A stretch of 20,969 nt of DNA from Oscillospiraceae bacterium (lineage in GTDB: Bacteria > Bacillota_A > Clostridia > Oscillospirales > Oscillospiraceae). Positions 6,567-14,385 of this stretch are shown one piece after another. The stretch spans positions 1 to 20,969 of the forward strand of contig JAFQHF010000014.1 of assembly GCA_017398105.1 (NCBI GenBank). Direction: 5' to 3'. The position numbers were made by a program, and so were the translations under genes. How positions within the stretch are numbered: the stretch's first letter is position 1; each line of letters begins with the position of its first letter. The notes under the pieces are model-generated. The model did no database searches and was not told the origin of the DNA. It saw nothing but the letters and a program-made list of their open reading frames with translations.

Positions 6567-7454
6567 ATGAAATATATACAAAAGCATCCGATGACCATGA
6601 TCGTTGTTGGTGTCATCGGCATATCCCTGTCGTCCATTTTTGTAAAATATTCATCTGCACCATCCGCTGTGACTGCTGCCTGGCGGCTTTTATGGACGGT
6701 TTTGCTGATGTCTCCGGTAGTGTTGGGCAGGGGGGAAATCCGACGGGAATTGTTTTCTGCCGGAAAAAAGATCTGGATCTTATCCGGCATCAGTGGCGTG
6801 TTTTTGGCGATCCATTTTGCACTTTGGTTTGAATCACTGCGCCACACCACAGTAGCCAGTTCTACGACCATCGTCTGCACGGAAGTGATTTGGGTCTCCT
6901 TGGGGTATTTTCTGTTCCTGAAGGGGCGGTTATCAGGTAAGGCCATCGCTGCCATTGCCGTGACACTTGCGGGAAGCGTGTTGATTGCGTTGGCAGATTC
7001 CGGCGTTGGCGGTGCGCATCTGTACGGAGATATTCTGTCTCTTCTGGCGGCGATTGCGGTTGCTGCCTATGTACTTCTGGGACGCGTGGTGCGGGAACAT
7101 GCTTCGACATCTGTCTACACCTATATTGTGTATCTTTCCTGTTCTGCGGCTTTGCTGATCGTTTGTTTTTATCAGGAACTTAACTTGCTGGGATACGGTA
7201 TCAGTGCACTGGTTGTCGGTCTGCTGCTGGCGCTGTTTTCTACCATTCTCGGGCACAGCATCTTCAGCTGGTGTTTGAAATATTTTTCACCGTCATTCGT
7301 TTCTGCTTCCAAGCTTTGTGAGCCCGTGGTTGCGGCGATCCTTGCCGGATTCCTTTTCGATGAAATTCCTGGCATGCTGCAGATTGCAGGTGGTGTCCTG
7401 ATTTTGGGCGGCGTCTTGTATTACTCCGGTCTGGAACGCACGGATGCTAAATAA
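6567..7454 (+). CDS. DMT-superfamily (EamA) transporter
   Basis: A 295-residue integral membrane protein with about ten hydrophobic segments arranged as two EamA repeats. The first repeat runs from MIVVGVIGISLSSIFVKYSS to ALAD. The second begins at GDILSLLAAIAVAAYVLLGR. The repeat ends are typical (WFESLRHTTVASSTTIVCTE in the first; SPSFVSASKLCEPVVAAILA in the second). Family members export or import amino acids and small metabolites. The substrate cannot be read from sequence, although amino acid export would fit next to a glutamate fermentation locus. AAAGGCG stands 5-8 bases before ATG 6567. The gene is transcribed towards citXG and shares a terminator with it. Confidence 0.88.
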   Translation: MKYIQKHPMTMIVVGVIGISLSSIFVKYSSAPSAVTAAWRLLWTVLLMSPVVLGRGEIRRELFSAGKKIWILSGISGVFLAIHFALWFESLRHTTVASSTTIVCTEVIWVSLGYFLFLKGRLSGKAIAAIAVTLAGSVLIALADSGVGGAHLYGDILSLLAAIAVAAYVLLGRVVREHASTSVYTYIVYLSCSAALLIVCFYQELNLLGYGISALVVGLLLALFSTILGHSIFSWCLKYFSPSFVSASKLCEPVVAAILAGFLFDEIPGMLQIAGGVLILGGVLYYSGLERTDAK

Positions 7455-7460
7455 AGTGTT

Positions 7461-7491
7461 CCCCGATTTCCTCAGCATAAGGAAATCGGGG
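7461..7491. terminator. Bidirectional hairpin between convergent genes
   Basis: A perfect 12-bp stem CCCCGATTTCCT/AGGAAATCGGGG (7461-7472 with 7480-7491) lies between the transporter stop at 7454 and the citXG stop at 7499. T runs are poor on both sides. Confidence 0.65.
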
Positions 7492-7498
7492 ATTATGC

Positions 7499-8842
7499 TT
7501 ACTCAATAATGAAGCCGGAATCATGCAGACGGATCAGAAAGTAAACCAAAGCCAGAAGATCGGCACAGCCGCCGGGAGACAGATTTCTTTGAATGAAAGC
7601 ATCGTCCAATTGTTCAATCTGCTTTGTGCTTGGAAATGGATCGGCATTCAGAATTGTGCGGACTGTTTCCGCAGCCCAGCTTGCACCGGTCAGACCGCCG
7701 CGATGCAAAAGATTCGTATCCTGAACAGCAGTGATCAGATGCAGCAGGGTGTAGGCACCGGCTTCCTCCCGGGTCTTTCCGGCGGCTGTCGCCTGTTGGA
7801 ATGCGGGAATTCCGATCATTTGAATACTGGGGAAACCGGCAGAAGCTTCACCGCGGCTTCCCTTGATGCCGGACTGCAGGTACATGCGCTCTCCGGCCGT
7901 CAGCCCTTTTGCGCAGAGAAAATCGGCGTCAGCAGCGGGAGCAGCCAGCGTGCTGCATTCATGCATCAGCGCATTTTGTGTGATCGGGGACTTTTCCGGT
8001 GTCCAGAGCCTGCCAAGACAGCCGCAGAGAAGACCTAAGGAATAAATCGCGCCTTTATGGGTATTGATTCCGCCTGTCGTCCGATACATATCCTCCTCCG
8101 CCAGAATGCCGCGATGGCGAAGCTGAGCGAAGGCAGCTTCCGGGGGATCTCCGGCAGATGCCTGTCCGATCAGAAAGCAGGTATGAAAGTATCCCCGAAG
8201 CGCATAGGCGCTTGTAATGAACAGATCCAGGCACATATCCGGATGACTTCCGTGATTACGCCGGTCTACCAAGCCCGGCTTAGGTGTTGTTTTCACTTCT
8301 TCAATCAGACTTTGCACAGCAGCATCTGCGATGAATTCACTGTCTGCCCTGAGGAAAAAGTCGGAAAGGATTTGGCCCGTAACAGACTGCAGCTGGGAAA
8401 CCGGATGGACTCTCCCGGCTGCACAGGCGCGTCCCGGTGCTCCGCAGACAAGACATCCGCGCAGGTCAGAACGGCTCAGCTTTTGTCCATCCGGAGTAAG
8501 AACATCCAAGTCAAATAATCTGCCAAGAGCAGAAGCTTCTTCGACCTCCACACAAATCTTTTTTATTTGCGCGGCATCCATTGACAAGACATACAAGGCC
8601 AGGCATCCGGTATTTTCACGTAGAGTGATTTTATGCAGAATTGCAGCTTCGGGAATATGTGCTTCCAGCTGTTGCAGACCGGCTGTAAATCCCCGTTCAA
8701 TCAGAGGCGTATTTTTAACAGGCCCCGCAATGTTCATTGTGAAGGAAATGATCGGACAGCTGTACTTATCAAGAAGCTGCTTCTGCCTGCGGACTCTGTC
8801 CTCACGGCTGTAAAGAATCTGTGCCAATGTGACTTCGCCCAT
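7499..8842 (-). CDS. citXG: Fused CitX-CitG, lyase prosthetic-group synthesis and transfer
   Basis: A 447-residue fusion. Residues 1 to about 170 match CitX, which attaches the phosphoribosyl-dephospho-CoA group to the lyase acyl carrier protein: TMNIAGPVKNTPLIERGF, GRLFDLDVL (108-115), LSRSDLRGCLVCG. From about 170 it is CitG, the triphosphoribosyl-dephospho-CoA synthase (from dephospho-CoA and ATP): TPKPGLVDRRNHGSHPDM (186-203), TGGINTHKGAIYSLG and GIKGSRGEASAGFPS. CitX and CitG are separate in Klebsiella; fusions are known in other bacteria. AGGAGG lies 5 bases before ATG 8842. It is the last gene of the citC unit. Here the acceptor is most likely the citramalate lyase CitD encoded divergently. 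Confidence 0.92.
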   Translation of the reverse strand: MGEVTLAQILYSREDRVRRQKQLLDKYSCPIISFTMNIAGPVKNTPLIERGFTAGLQQLEAHIPEAAILHKITLRENTGCLALYVLSMDAAQIKKICVEVEEASALGRLFDLDVLTPDGQKLSRSDLRGCLVCGAPGRACAAGRVHPVSQLQSVTGQILSDFFLRADSEFIADAAVQSLIEEVKTTPKPGLVDRRNHGSHPDMCLDLFITSAYALRGYFHTCFLIGQASAGDPPEAAFAQLRHRGILAEEDMYRTTGGINTHKGAIYSLGLLCGCLGRLWTPEKSPITQNALMHECSTLAAPAADADFLCAKGLTAGERMYLQSGIKGSRGEASAGFPSIQMIGIPAFQQATAAGKTREEAGAYTLLHLITAVQDTNLLHRGGLTGASWAAETVRTILNADPFPSTKQIEQLDDAFIQRNLSPGGCADLLALVYFLIRLHDSGFIIE

Positions 8843-8872
8843 GAAGTCCTCCTCTGTTGGATAGATAGCCGA

Positions 8873-9814
8873 TCAGACGGTCAGATCGGATTGTTTTTCC
8901 TGCTGGTTGTCCAGCTTTCTTAGGTTTTCTTCGGCGTCCTCACCAACACAGCCCACAAGAAGGTAGCGGTGACGAAAATGGTCGTAAACAAAATGGTGCA
9001 GCAGATGGAAATTTTCGATTTGCCCTGTGCTGGTTACATGGATACGGGGGCCTGTGCAGCGGTGCTGCTGACCGCCAATGGAAACATGATGGTTATCCAC
9101 ATAGGTGATCGGAAGATCCTGGCGAATCAGTTCCCTTACCTTTCGCTCCAATTCCGGAATGTCAAAATCGGGCGCAGTGTGTTTAAAGCAGATGGCAAAT
9201 CCGTGGCGAACATCGTCATGCTCACATCGGGCAAGCTCCTCGGCAGGCATGCAGAATTCACACAGATCCTCGGCGCTGTGAGCCATAAGCCGATAGGACA
9301 GGGAGGTGTATACGGAATTTCGGATCGCTTCCGGTTCAGGGCCAAATAATGTGGGGCGTGCGATGAGGATTTGCTCACCAACGCCGATCAAAAGATTGGC
9401 GTTGTAGCCCAAAAATGGATAAACCAGGTCAAAATGCTCTACGACAACGCGTTTGCCATTATGCAGAGCTTCACTGATGGCTTCTGCAAGTACGCTCATT
9501 TGGGTAAAACCGTTTTCAAATCGAATATCCACATGATAGGTATGGGGCGTGAAAAAGCTGAAACCGGAATCCTGATCCAGAAGCGGCAGAGGACGCACGT
9601 AGACTCCGTCATCGTCATTGGTCAGCTCCAGACCGGGAAACATACCACGGATGAGTGCGCTTTTGCCGGAACCTGCTTCTCCGATAAAGCCGATCAGCTT
9701 GTCAAAAGGAGAAAGATAGAGCTGGGCAAGCTGCATTCCCAGGGAACACATACGCTTGTGCCCTCTGGGGGCGAAGTAACTGCTTAAAATGTGCGCTTCC
9801 TGACGGTCAGCCAT
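8873..9814 (-). CDS. P-loop NTPase with AlaRS-SAD-like C-terminal motif, lyase-associated, function unknown
   Basis: A 313-residue cytosolic protein. Walker A is GEAGSGKS (45-52), followed by the distinctive NDDDGVYVRPLPLLD (66-80). VVVEHFD (123-129) is a plausible Walker B-like strand. The C-terminal part has C253-x5-H259-V-x2-TG-x-I (CTGPRIHVTSTGQI), close to the CGGxHVxxTGxI zinc site of AlaRS/ThrRS second additional (editing) domains. From memory, similar proteins are labelled alanine-tRNA synthetase second additional domain-containing protein in clostridial genomes. Histidines are numerous (H91, H94, H127, H204, H242, H243). AGGAGG lies 8 bases before ATG 9814, which overlaps the citC stop by 8 bases; citXG follows after 30 bases. 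This tight position suggests a role in lyase maturation or acyl-thioester repair, but no function is established. Confidence 0.72.
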   Translation of the reverse strand: MADRQEAHILSSYFAPRGHKRMCSLGMQLAQLYLSPFDKLIGFIGEAGSGKSALIRGMFPGLELTNDDDGVYVRPLPLLDQDSGFSFFTPHTYHVDIRFENGFTQMSVLAEAISEALHNGKRVVVEHFDLVYPFLGYNANLLIGVGEQILIARPTLFGPEPEAIRNSVYTSLSYRLMAHSAEDLCEFCMPAEELARCEHDDVRHGFAICFKHTAPDFDIPELERKVRELIRQDLPITYVDNHHVSIGGQQHRCTGPRIHVTSTGQIENFHLLHHFVYDHFRHRYLLVGCVGEDAEENLRKLDNQQEKQSDLTV

Positions 9815-10805
9815 ATTGCGAACCTCCTGCTGTTATTATGTAAGAAAGTGTGGATAATGGGACAAATCGGCGGATTGCCTCTATGTTGTTCTGCTGAAGA
9901 AGCTTTCGTACCGTGCTTGCGCTGATCGGCAGGCCGTCACTGCACAATCTGGGTAATTCAATCATCTCAAGTCCGTGCGCAGGAAGGATTTCTGCAAGCA
10001 TTTTGTTGTATCCGGCTGTCAGTGCGGAGAACGGTTCCGAGCCCACATAGCGGTGAGTAATGCGGAAATGGGGAACAAAATGTTTCACGAAGATCTCAAT
10101 ATCCAGGTGACAGTGGATCTGATCGGCCGAATCTCTGTCTTTTAGAAAGTATGTGGGAAATGTAGCGCTGGAGATAAGATAGGGCCCGGATGGAAACACT
10201 GTGACATTTTTCAGGTCAGAAGTACCGAGCTTTACCATTTGAAGACGGTCTTCGGCAGAAAAGTATCCCCGATCCTCGGAAAGAACAAATACATAAACAT
10301 GATCACATTCACCGGCTGCAGTTTCAATGAGACAACGATGACCCAGTGTAAACGGATCGCAATTCATTACCAGAGCACCGATCCTGTCGCCGTGTACAGA
10401 AGGCGAGGAAAGTGATGAAAGAAACTGCTTAAGACCGTTGCGCTTACTCTCCATAAGCAGAACCTGTTTCGTTCCGGCAACAGGATAGAAGAAGAGGGAG
10501 GAAAACAGAAGTTGATTTTCCGGTTTGGTATATAAAAACAAGTGCGTATACCCATCCTGAAGCGCCTCCTGGCGCAGGGCTGTCAGAATCGTTGCTGTAA
10601 GTCCGTCACCCTGATAGGATCGGGACACAGCGATGCACTTTAATAAATTACCCTTCCGGGAACCGGCAGCGGCTAAGATGGGGCCATCCCACAGCAGAAC
10701 AGTCTGATCGATCTGTGCATCCGGTGTCAGTCCGCTGCTTCGAAGCAGCTCCAGCCAGGAAGTTTGCCGTGCAGAATCCATATGTCGCAGTATTTCCAGC
10801 TCCAA
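9807..10805 (-). CDS. citC: CitC, acetate:SH-(acyl-carrier-protein) ligase of citrate/citramalate lyase
   Basis: A 332-residue protein that uses ATP to acetylate the thiol of the CitD prosthetic group and so switches the lyase on. The N-terminal ~130 residues are GNAT-like (CIAVSRSYQGDGLTATILT). The C-terminal part is a nucleotidyltransferase fold with MNCDPFTLGHR (147-157, the T/HxGH-type motif) and ISASTVRKLLQ near the end. The start is TTG 10805, with GGGAG 8 bases upstream. The first in-frame ATG, 24 bases downstream, lacks a site. It is the first gene of a minus-strand unit (citC, P-loop protein, citXG) divergent from citDEF across a 163-base control region. Given the neighbours, its target is probably citramalate lyase rather than citrate lyase. 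Confidence 0.92.
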   Translation of the reverse strand: MELEILRHMDSARQTSWLELLRSSGLTPDAQIDQTVLLWDGPILAAAGSRKGNLLKCIAVSRSYQGDGLTATILTALRQEALQDGYTHLFLYTKPENQLLFSSLFFYPVAGTKQVLLMESKRNGLKQFLSSLSSPSVHGDRIGALVMNCDPFTLGHRCLIETAAGECDHVYVFVLSEDRGYFSAEDRLQMVKLGTSDLKNVTVFPSGPYLISSATFPTYFLKDRDSADQIHCHLDIEIFVKHFVPHFRITHRYVGSEPFSALTAGYNKMLAEILPAHGLEMIELPRLCSDGLPISASTVRKLLQQNNIEAIRRFVPLSTLSYIITAGGSQYG

Positions 10806-10886
10806 CTAAATTGCTCCCTTCCTGAAATCTATTGAGTTTATTATACACGAACTTTTGGAATATGCAAAGAAAAAGAAAGAAGATAA

Positions 10887-10940
10887 TTGCATTTTGAGAA
10901 ATTGTATTATACAATAATCGCAGATTGTTATTATACCAAT
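10887..10940. promoter_or_regulatory. citC/citD divergent control region with two ATTGT palindromes
   Basis: Two dyads lie 24 bp apart: ATTGTATTATACAAT (10901-10915, perfect 7-bp arms around a central T) and ATTGTTATTATACCAAT (10924-10940, arms matching at 7 of 8). A plus-strand promoter reads TTGCAT (10887-10892), 17 bases, TACAAT (10910-10915), so the first palindrome covers its -10 box. The reverse strand of each palindrome contains TATAAT, which could serve citC, but no good -35 is seen. These are probably operators of the GntR-family regulator encoded at 15067. Confidence 0.65.
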
Positions 10941-10968
10941 CGTAATATATAAAAAGGATGGGTGCAGT

Positions 10969-11238
10969 ATGGAAATTCTGAGACAGGCAGCTGCCGGAAC
11001 CATGGAATCCAGCGATGTGTATATAGAGATTGGCCCGGGGCAGGGAAAACGGGAGATATTTCTGGATTCTGTCGTTCTGGCACAGTATGGAGAGGAAATC
11101 ACCCGCGTGATCGGTGAGGTTCTGGATGATTTTGATATTGGCAGCGTGGATTTGCGTGTGTATGACCGCGGTGCACTGGAATGTGTCCTCCGGGCGAGAC
11201 TGGAGACGGTCATTCTCCGCGGAAAGGAGAATGCATAA
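10969..11238 (+). CDS. citD: CitD, acyl carrier (gamma) subunit of citramalate/citrate lyase
   Basis: An 89-residue acyl carrier protein with the CitD signature AAAGTMESSDVYIEI. S14 in this motif corresponds to the serine that carries the phosphoribosyl-dephospho-CoA arm in Klebsiella CitD. The remainder fits the family (GKREIFLDSVVLAQYGEEI, AIV/LDD-type helix, ALE-x2-LRAR near the end). Length is normal. AAGGA lies 10 bases before ATG 10969. It is the first gene of citD-citE-citF-hydratase and overlaps citE by one base (TAATG), implying translational coupling and matched subunit output. Confidence 0.93.
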   Translation: MEILRQAAAGTMESSDVYIEIGPGQGKREIFLDSVVLAQYGEEITRVIGEVLDDFDIGSVDLRVYDRGALECVLRARLETVILRGKENA

Positions 11239-12116
11239 TGCGCAGAAGTATGCTTTTTCTTCCGGGAAATACCCCGAATATGCTGATCAATGGTGGCTGC
11301 CTTGGTGCTGATGCTGTCATTTTTGATTTGGAGGATGCTGTTGCTCCTGCGGAAAAGGATGCTGCCCGTATTCTGGTGCGCAATACCATGCGGTATATGG
11401 ATTTTCAGGGCTGCGAACGGATTATCCGGATCAATTCTGTGGATACACCATACTGGAAAGCAGATCTGAATGCGGTTATTCCATACAGACCGGATCTGAT
11501 CCTTCTTCCGAAGGCGGGAAGACCGGAGGATATTCTGGAAGCAGATGCCAGTCTTTCCGATATGGAGGCACGGTATGGCTTGGAGAACGGCAGTGTAGGA
11601 CTGATGCCGCTCATCGAGACGGCGTTGGGTGTGGAGAATGCATTTGCCATTGCTTCCTGCTGCAGGCGTGTAAAAGCACTGTTCCTGGGCGCAGAGGATC
11701 TGACGGCAGATCTGCAGTGCAAGCGGACGAAGGAGGGGCAGGAGATCCTGTATGCCCGTACCCGCCTGGTCACGGCGGCCAGGGCAGCCGGTGTGGAGGT
11801 TTATGATACCCCCTTTACGGATGTGGATGATGATGAGGGAATCTACACAGACGCATCCTTTGCCAGGTCCTTGGGATTTACCGGTAAGGCATCCATCTCT
11901 CCCCGTCATGTGGAAGCCATCAATCAGGTTTTCAGTCCGACAGAGAAGGAAATCCAGTATGCCTATGATGTTATGGACGCAATTGCCGGCGCGAAGGCGC
12001 AGGGTAAGGGTGCTGTGCCTCTTCGCGGTAAGATGATTGATGCACCAATCGTTGCCCGGGCGCAGCGTACCATCGATATGGCAAATGCCCTGGGGCTGGG
12101 AAGGGAGGTTTTGTGA
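11238..12116 (+). CDS. citE: CitE, lyase beta subunit (citryl/citramalyl-ACP cleavage)
   Basis: A 292-residue TIM-barrel lyase of the CitE/HpcH family. It shows the N-terminal LFLPGNTPNML (6-16), D30-L-E-D33 (FDLEDAV) with the acidic Mg2+-binding character of the family, RINSVDTPYW, LPKAG, LMPLIET and FLGAEDLTADL. It cleaves the acyl-ACP intermediate; with citramalyl-ACP the products would be pyruvate and acetyl-ACP. GGAAAGGAG upstream serves as ribosome binding site inside citD. The stop overlaps the citF ATG by one base (TGATG). Length is normal for the family. Confidence 0.93.
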   Translation: MRRSMLFLPGNTPNMLINGGCLGADAVIFDLEDAVAPAEKDAARILVRNTMRYMDFQGCERIIRINSVDTPYWKADLNAVIPYRPDLILLPKAGRPEDILEADASLSDMEARYGLENGSVGLMPLIETALGVENAFAIASCCRRVKALFLGAEDLTADLQCKRTKEGQEILYARTRLVTAARAAGVEVYDTPFTDVDDDEGIYTDASFARSLGFTGKASISPRHVEAINQVFSPTEKEIQYAYDVMDAIAGAKAQGKGAVPLRGKMIDAPIVARAQRTIDMANALGLGREVL

Positions 12117-13528
12117 TGCGCAAGCTGGTCAAATCCATTCGGGAAGCGATTTCGCTTTCCGGACTGCGGGATGGAATGACAGTATCTTTTCATCATCACC
12201 TGCGAAACGGCGATTTCGTTCTGAATATGGTGCTGGAGGAAATAGCGGCATCCGGTATCCGGGAATTGAATGTGAATGCAAGCTCTCTGTTTGATGTCCA
12301 CATGCCCCTGCTGGAGCATATTGAAAATCAGGTGGTAAGCGGCATTTCTACGGATTACATGGCAGGCGGGTTAGGGCGCAGGATTTCCCACGGAATTCTG
12401 GAGACACCTGTGCAGTTCCGCACCCATGGAGGCCGTCCGAGAGATATTGCGCTTGGCAAAACGCCGATTGATGTTGCGTTTATTGCAGCGCCTTCTGCTG
12501 ATTGCATGGGAAACTGTTCCGGAAAATTCGGTAAATCGGCCTGTGGTTCCCTGGGATACGCCTTTGCTGATGCCATGTACGCCAGAAAGGTTGTTGTTAT
12601 TACCGATAACCTGGTTCCATATCCCATGCAGGGCTGGTCAATTTCGGAGAACTATGTGGATTACGTGGTGGAAGTGGATGCAATCGGTGACCCCAGGGGA
12701 ATCGTATCCGGTACGACCAAAATCACCCGTGATCCTGTGGGCCTGGTGATGGCAAAACATGCGGCAAACGTAATCGCTGCATCCGGACTCCTGAAGGATG
12801 GTTTCTCCTTTCAGACCGGTGCAGGCGGTGCGTCACTGGCGGCGGCGAAATTTCTGAAGGATATTATGCTGCAGAAGGGGATTCAGGGCAGCTTTGGCTT
12901 GGGTGGAATCACAGGCTACATGGTGGATATGCTGCATGCAGGCTGCTTCCGCAGTTTGTTGGATGTACAGTGCTTTGATTTGCAGGCGGTAGAATCCATC
13001 CGGACAGACCCGCGGCATCAGGAGATTTCCGCGCTGCATTATGCATCTCCCGGTGAAAGAAGTGCTGTTGTAGACAGCCTGGATGTGGTCATTCTGGGTG
13101 CCACGGAAATAGATACTTCCTTCAATGTAAATGTACATACGGATTCCAATGGCTATATTATGGGCGGTTCCGGCGGACATAGCGATACGGCGGCAGGTGC
13201 AAAGCTTTCCATGATTATTGCGCCCATGTTCCGCGCCAGAATGCCGATCATTACAGACAGGGTCAACTGTATTTCTACGCCCGGTTCGGATGTGGATGTT
13301 TTGGTGACCCAGGGCGGTATTGCTGTCAATCCCAGGCGGGAAGAACTGAAGCGGTGTCTTATGGACGCAAAGCTGCCGGTTGTGGATATTCAGGAATTAA
13401 AAGAAAAAACAGAAATGATTACCGGTGTTCCCAGAAAGGCAAAGAAGGGGGATCGCGTGGTAGCACAGATCCTGAGTCGCTGTGGAACGCTCCAGGATGT
13501 CATTTATAATGTACCGGATGTGGTATAA
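12116..13528 (+). CDS. citF: CitF, lyase alpha subunit (ACP transferase), short N-terminus
   Basis: A 470-residue acetyl-ACP:citrate/citramalate ACP transferase. It starts almost directly in the conserved core (SLSGLRDGMTVSFHHHLRNG) and then shows STDYMAGGLGRRISHG, GNCSGKFGKSACGSLGYAFA, GGSGGHSDTAAGAKL and the C-terminal PGSDVDVLVTQGGIAVNP. Klebsiella-type CitF is about 505 residues; the ~40-residue N-terminal extension is absent here, while the rest is intact. ATG 12116 has GGAGG 7 bases upstream; GTG 12113 in the same frame is an alternative. With CitD and CitE it forms the lyase complex, which is activated by CitC and CitXG from the divergent unit. Confidence 0.92.
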   Translation: MRKLVKSIREAISLSGLRDGMTVSFHHHLRNGDFVLNMVLEEIAASGIRELNVNASSLFDVHMPLLEHIENQVVSGISTDYMAGGLGRRISHGILETPVQFRTHGGRPRDIALGKTPIDVAFIAAPSADCMGNCSGKFGKSACGSLGYAFADAMYARKVVVITDNLVPYPMQGWSISENYVDYVVEVDAIGDPRGIVSGTTKITRDPVGLVMAKHAANVIAASGLLKDGFSFQTGAGGASLAAAKFLKDIMLQKGIQGSFGLGGITGYMVDMLHAGCFRSLLDVQCFDLQAVESIRTDPRHQEISALHYASPGERSAVVDSLDVVILGATEIDTSFNVNVHTDSNGYIMGGSGGHSDTAAGAKLSMIIAPMFRARMPIITDRVNCISTPGSDVDVLVTQGGIAVNPRREELKRCLMDAKLPVVDIQELKEKTEMITGVPRKAKKGDRVVAQILSRCGTLQDVIYNVPDVV

Positions 13529-13545
13529 ACAGGAGAGTATGGAAT

Positions 13546-14385
13546 ATGCGGGAAATATCAGCTCAGCAGATTACGAAGACAATCAGAAGACTTTGTATAG
13601 AAGCAAATTGCCACTTACCGCAGGATGTTCGCTCAAGTATTCAGGATTGCTTCTGCCAGGAACGCTGGCCTCAGGCGAAAGAAATTCTGGGGCAGATTAT
13701 TGAAAACTACAATCTTGCAGAAGAAAAGGAACAGCCGATTTGTCAGGATACCGGTGTTGCCTGTGTGTTTCTGAAAATCGGTCAGGATGTGCATATTCAG
13801 GGAGATCTGACAGAAGCAGTCAATGAAGGTGTTCGTCAGGGCTATCGGGATGGCTATCTGCGAAAAAGTGTTGTTCGTGACCCGCTGAATCGGATAAATA
13901 CAGGAGACAATACACCTGCCATGCTGTATTGCGAACTGGTTCCCGGTGACCGGATTGAGATCACTGTAGCACCGAAGGGGTTTGGCAGCGAAAATATGAG
14001 CCAGATCAAAATGCTCCGTCCTTCCGATGGACTGGAAGGCGTCAGGGATTTTGTGGTAAGAGCGGTTGAGGAAGCGGGGCCCAATCCCTGTCCGCCCATT
14101 GTGGTCGGTGTCGGTATAGGCGGAACCTTTGACAAAGCTGCGTATCTTGCCAAAAAGGCACTTCTGCGCAGTACTCAGGAACGGAATGCGGACCCATTCT
14201 ATGCACAGCTGGAACAGGAGCTTTTGGAACGGATCAATGCCCTTGGAATTGGCCCGCAGGGATTTGGCGGGCGTACAACGGCATTGGCTGTCAATATTGA
14301 AACCTATCCGACACATATTGCCGGGCTGCCGGTGGCGGTGAATATCAACTGCCATGTCACCAGACATCAAACGGAGGTGCTGTAA
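13546..14385 (+). CDS. Class I Fe-S hydratase alpha subunit (probable mesaconate hydratase)
   Basis: A 279-residue alpha subunit of the fumarase class I / tartrate dehydratase family. Three cysteines sit where the [4Fe-4S] ligands are expected: C66 (PICQDTG), C182 (GPNPCPP) and C269 (NINCHVTRH). RDPLNRINTGDNTPAMLYCE and PKGFGSENMSQIKML are family signatures. Sequence alone cannot separate fumarase, tartrate dehydratase and mesaconase. The neighbours (citramalate lyase before, methylaspartate ammonia-lyase after) make hydration of mesaconate to citramalate the most likely job. AGGAG lies 10 bases before ATG 13546, 17 bases after citF, and its beta subunit follows with no gap. Confidence 0.88.
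   Translation: MREISAQQITKTIRRLCIEANCHLPQDVRSSIQDCFCQERWPQAKEILGQIIENYNLAEEKEQPICQDTGVACVFLKIGQDVHIQGDLTEAVNEGVRQGYRDGYLRKSVVRDPLNRINTGDNTPAMLYCELVPGDRIEITVAPKGFGSENMSQIKMLRPSDGLEGVRDFVVRAVEEAGPNPCPPIVVGVGIGGTFDKAAYLAKKALLRSTQERNADPFYAQLEQELLERINALGIGPQGFGGRTTALAVNIETYPTHIAGLPVAVNINCHVTRHQTEVL

Noticed and set aside
10806..11909. A 367-codon minus-strand frame across the citC/citD gap and citE
   Set aside because: It runs antisense through citD and citE and through a promoter region. The composition is rich in S, R, I and H, without domain signals.
7499..13528. Reading the cit genes as a citrate fermentation operon
   Set aside because: There is no citrate transporter, oxaloacetate decarboxylase or CitAB-type sensor. 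The hydratase, glmE and mal neighbours point to citramalate as substrate. Biochemistry would still be needed to settle it.
13633..14370. A 245-codon minus-strand frame inside the hydratase alpha gene
   Set aside because: It is a shadow of the alpha subunit, whose cluster cysteines and family motifs are intact.
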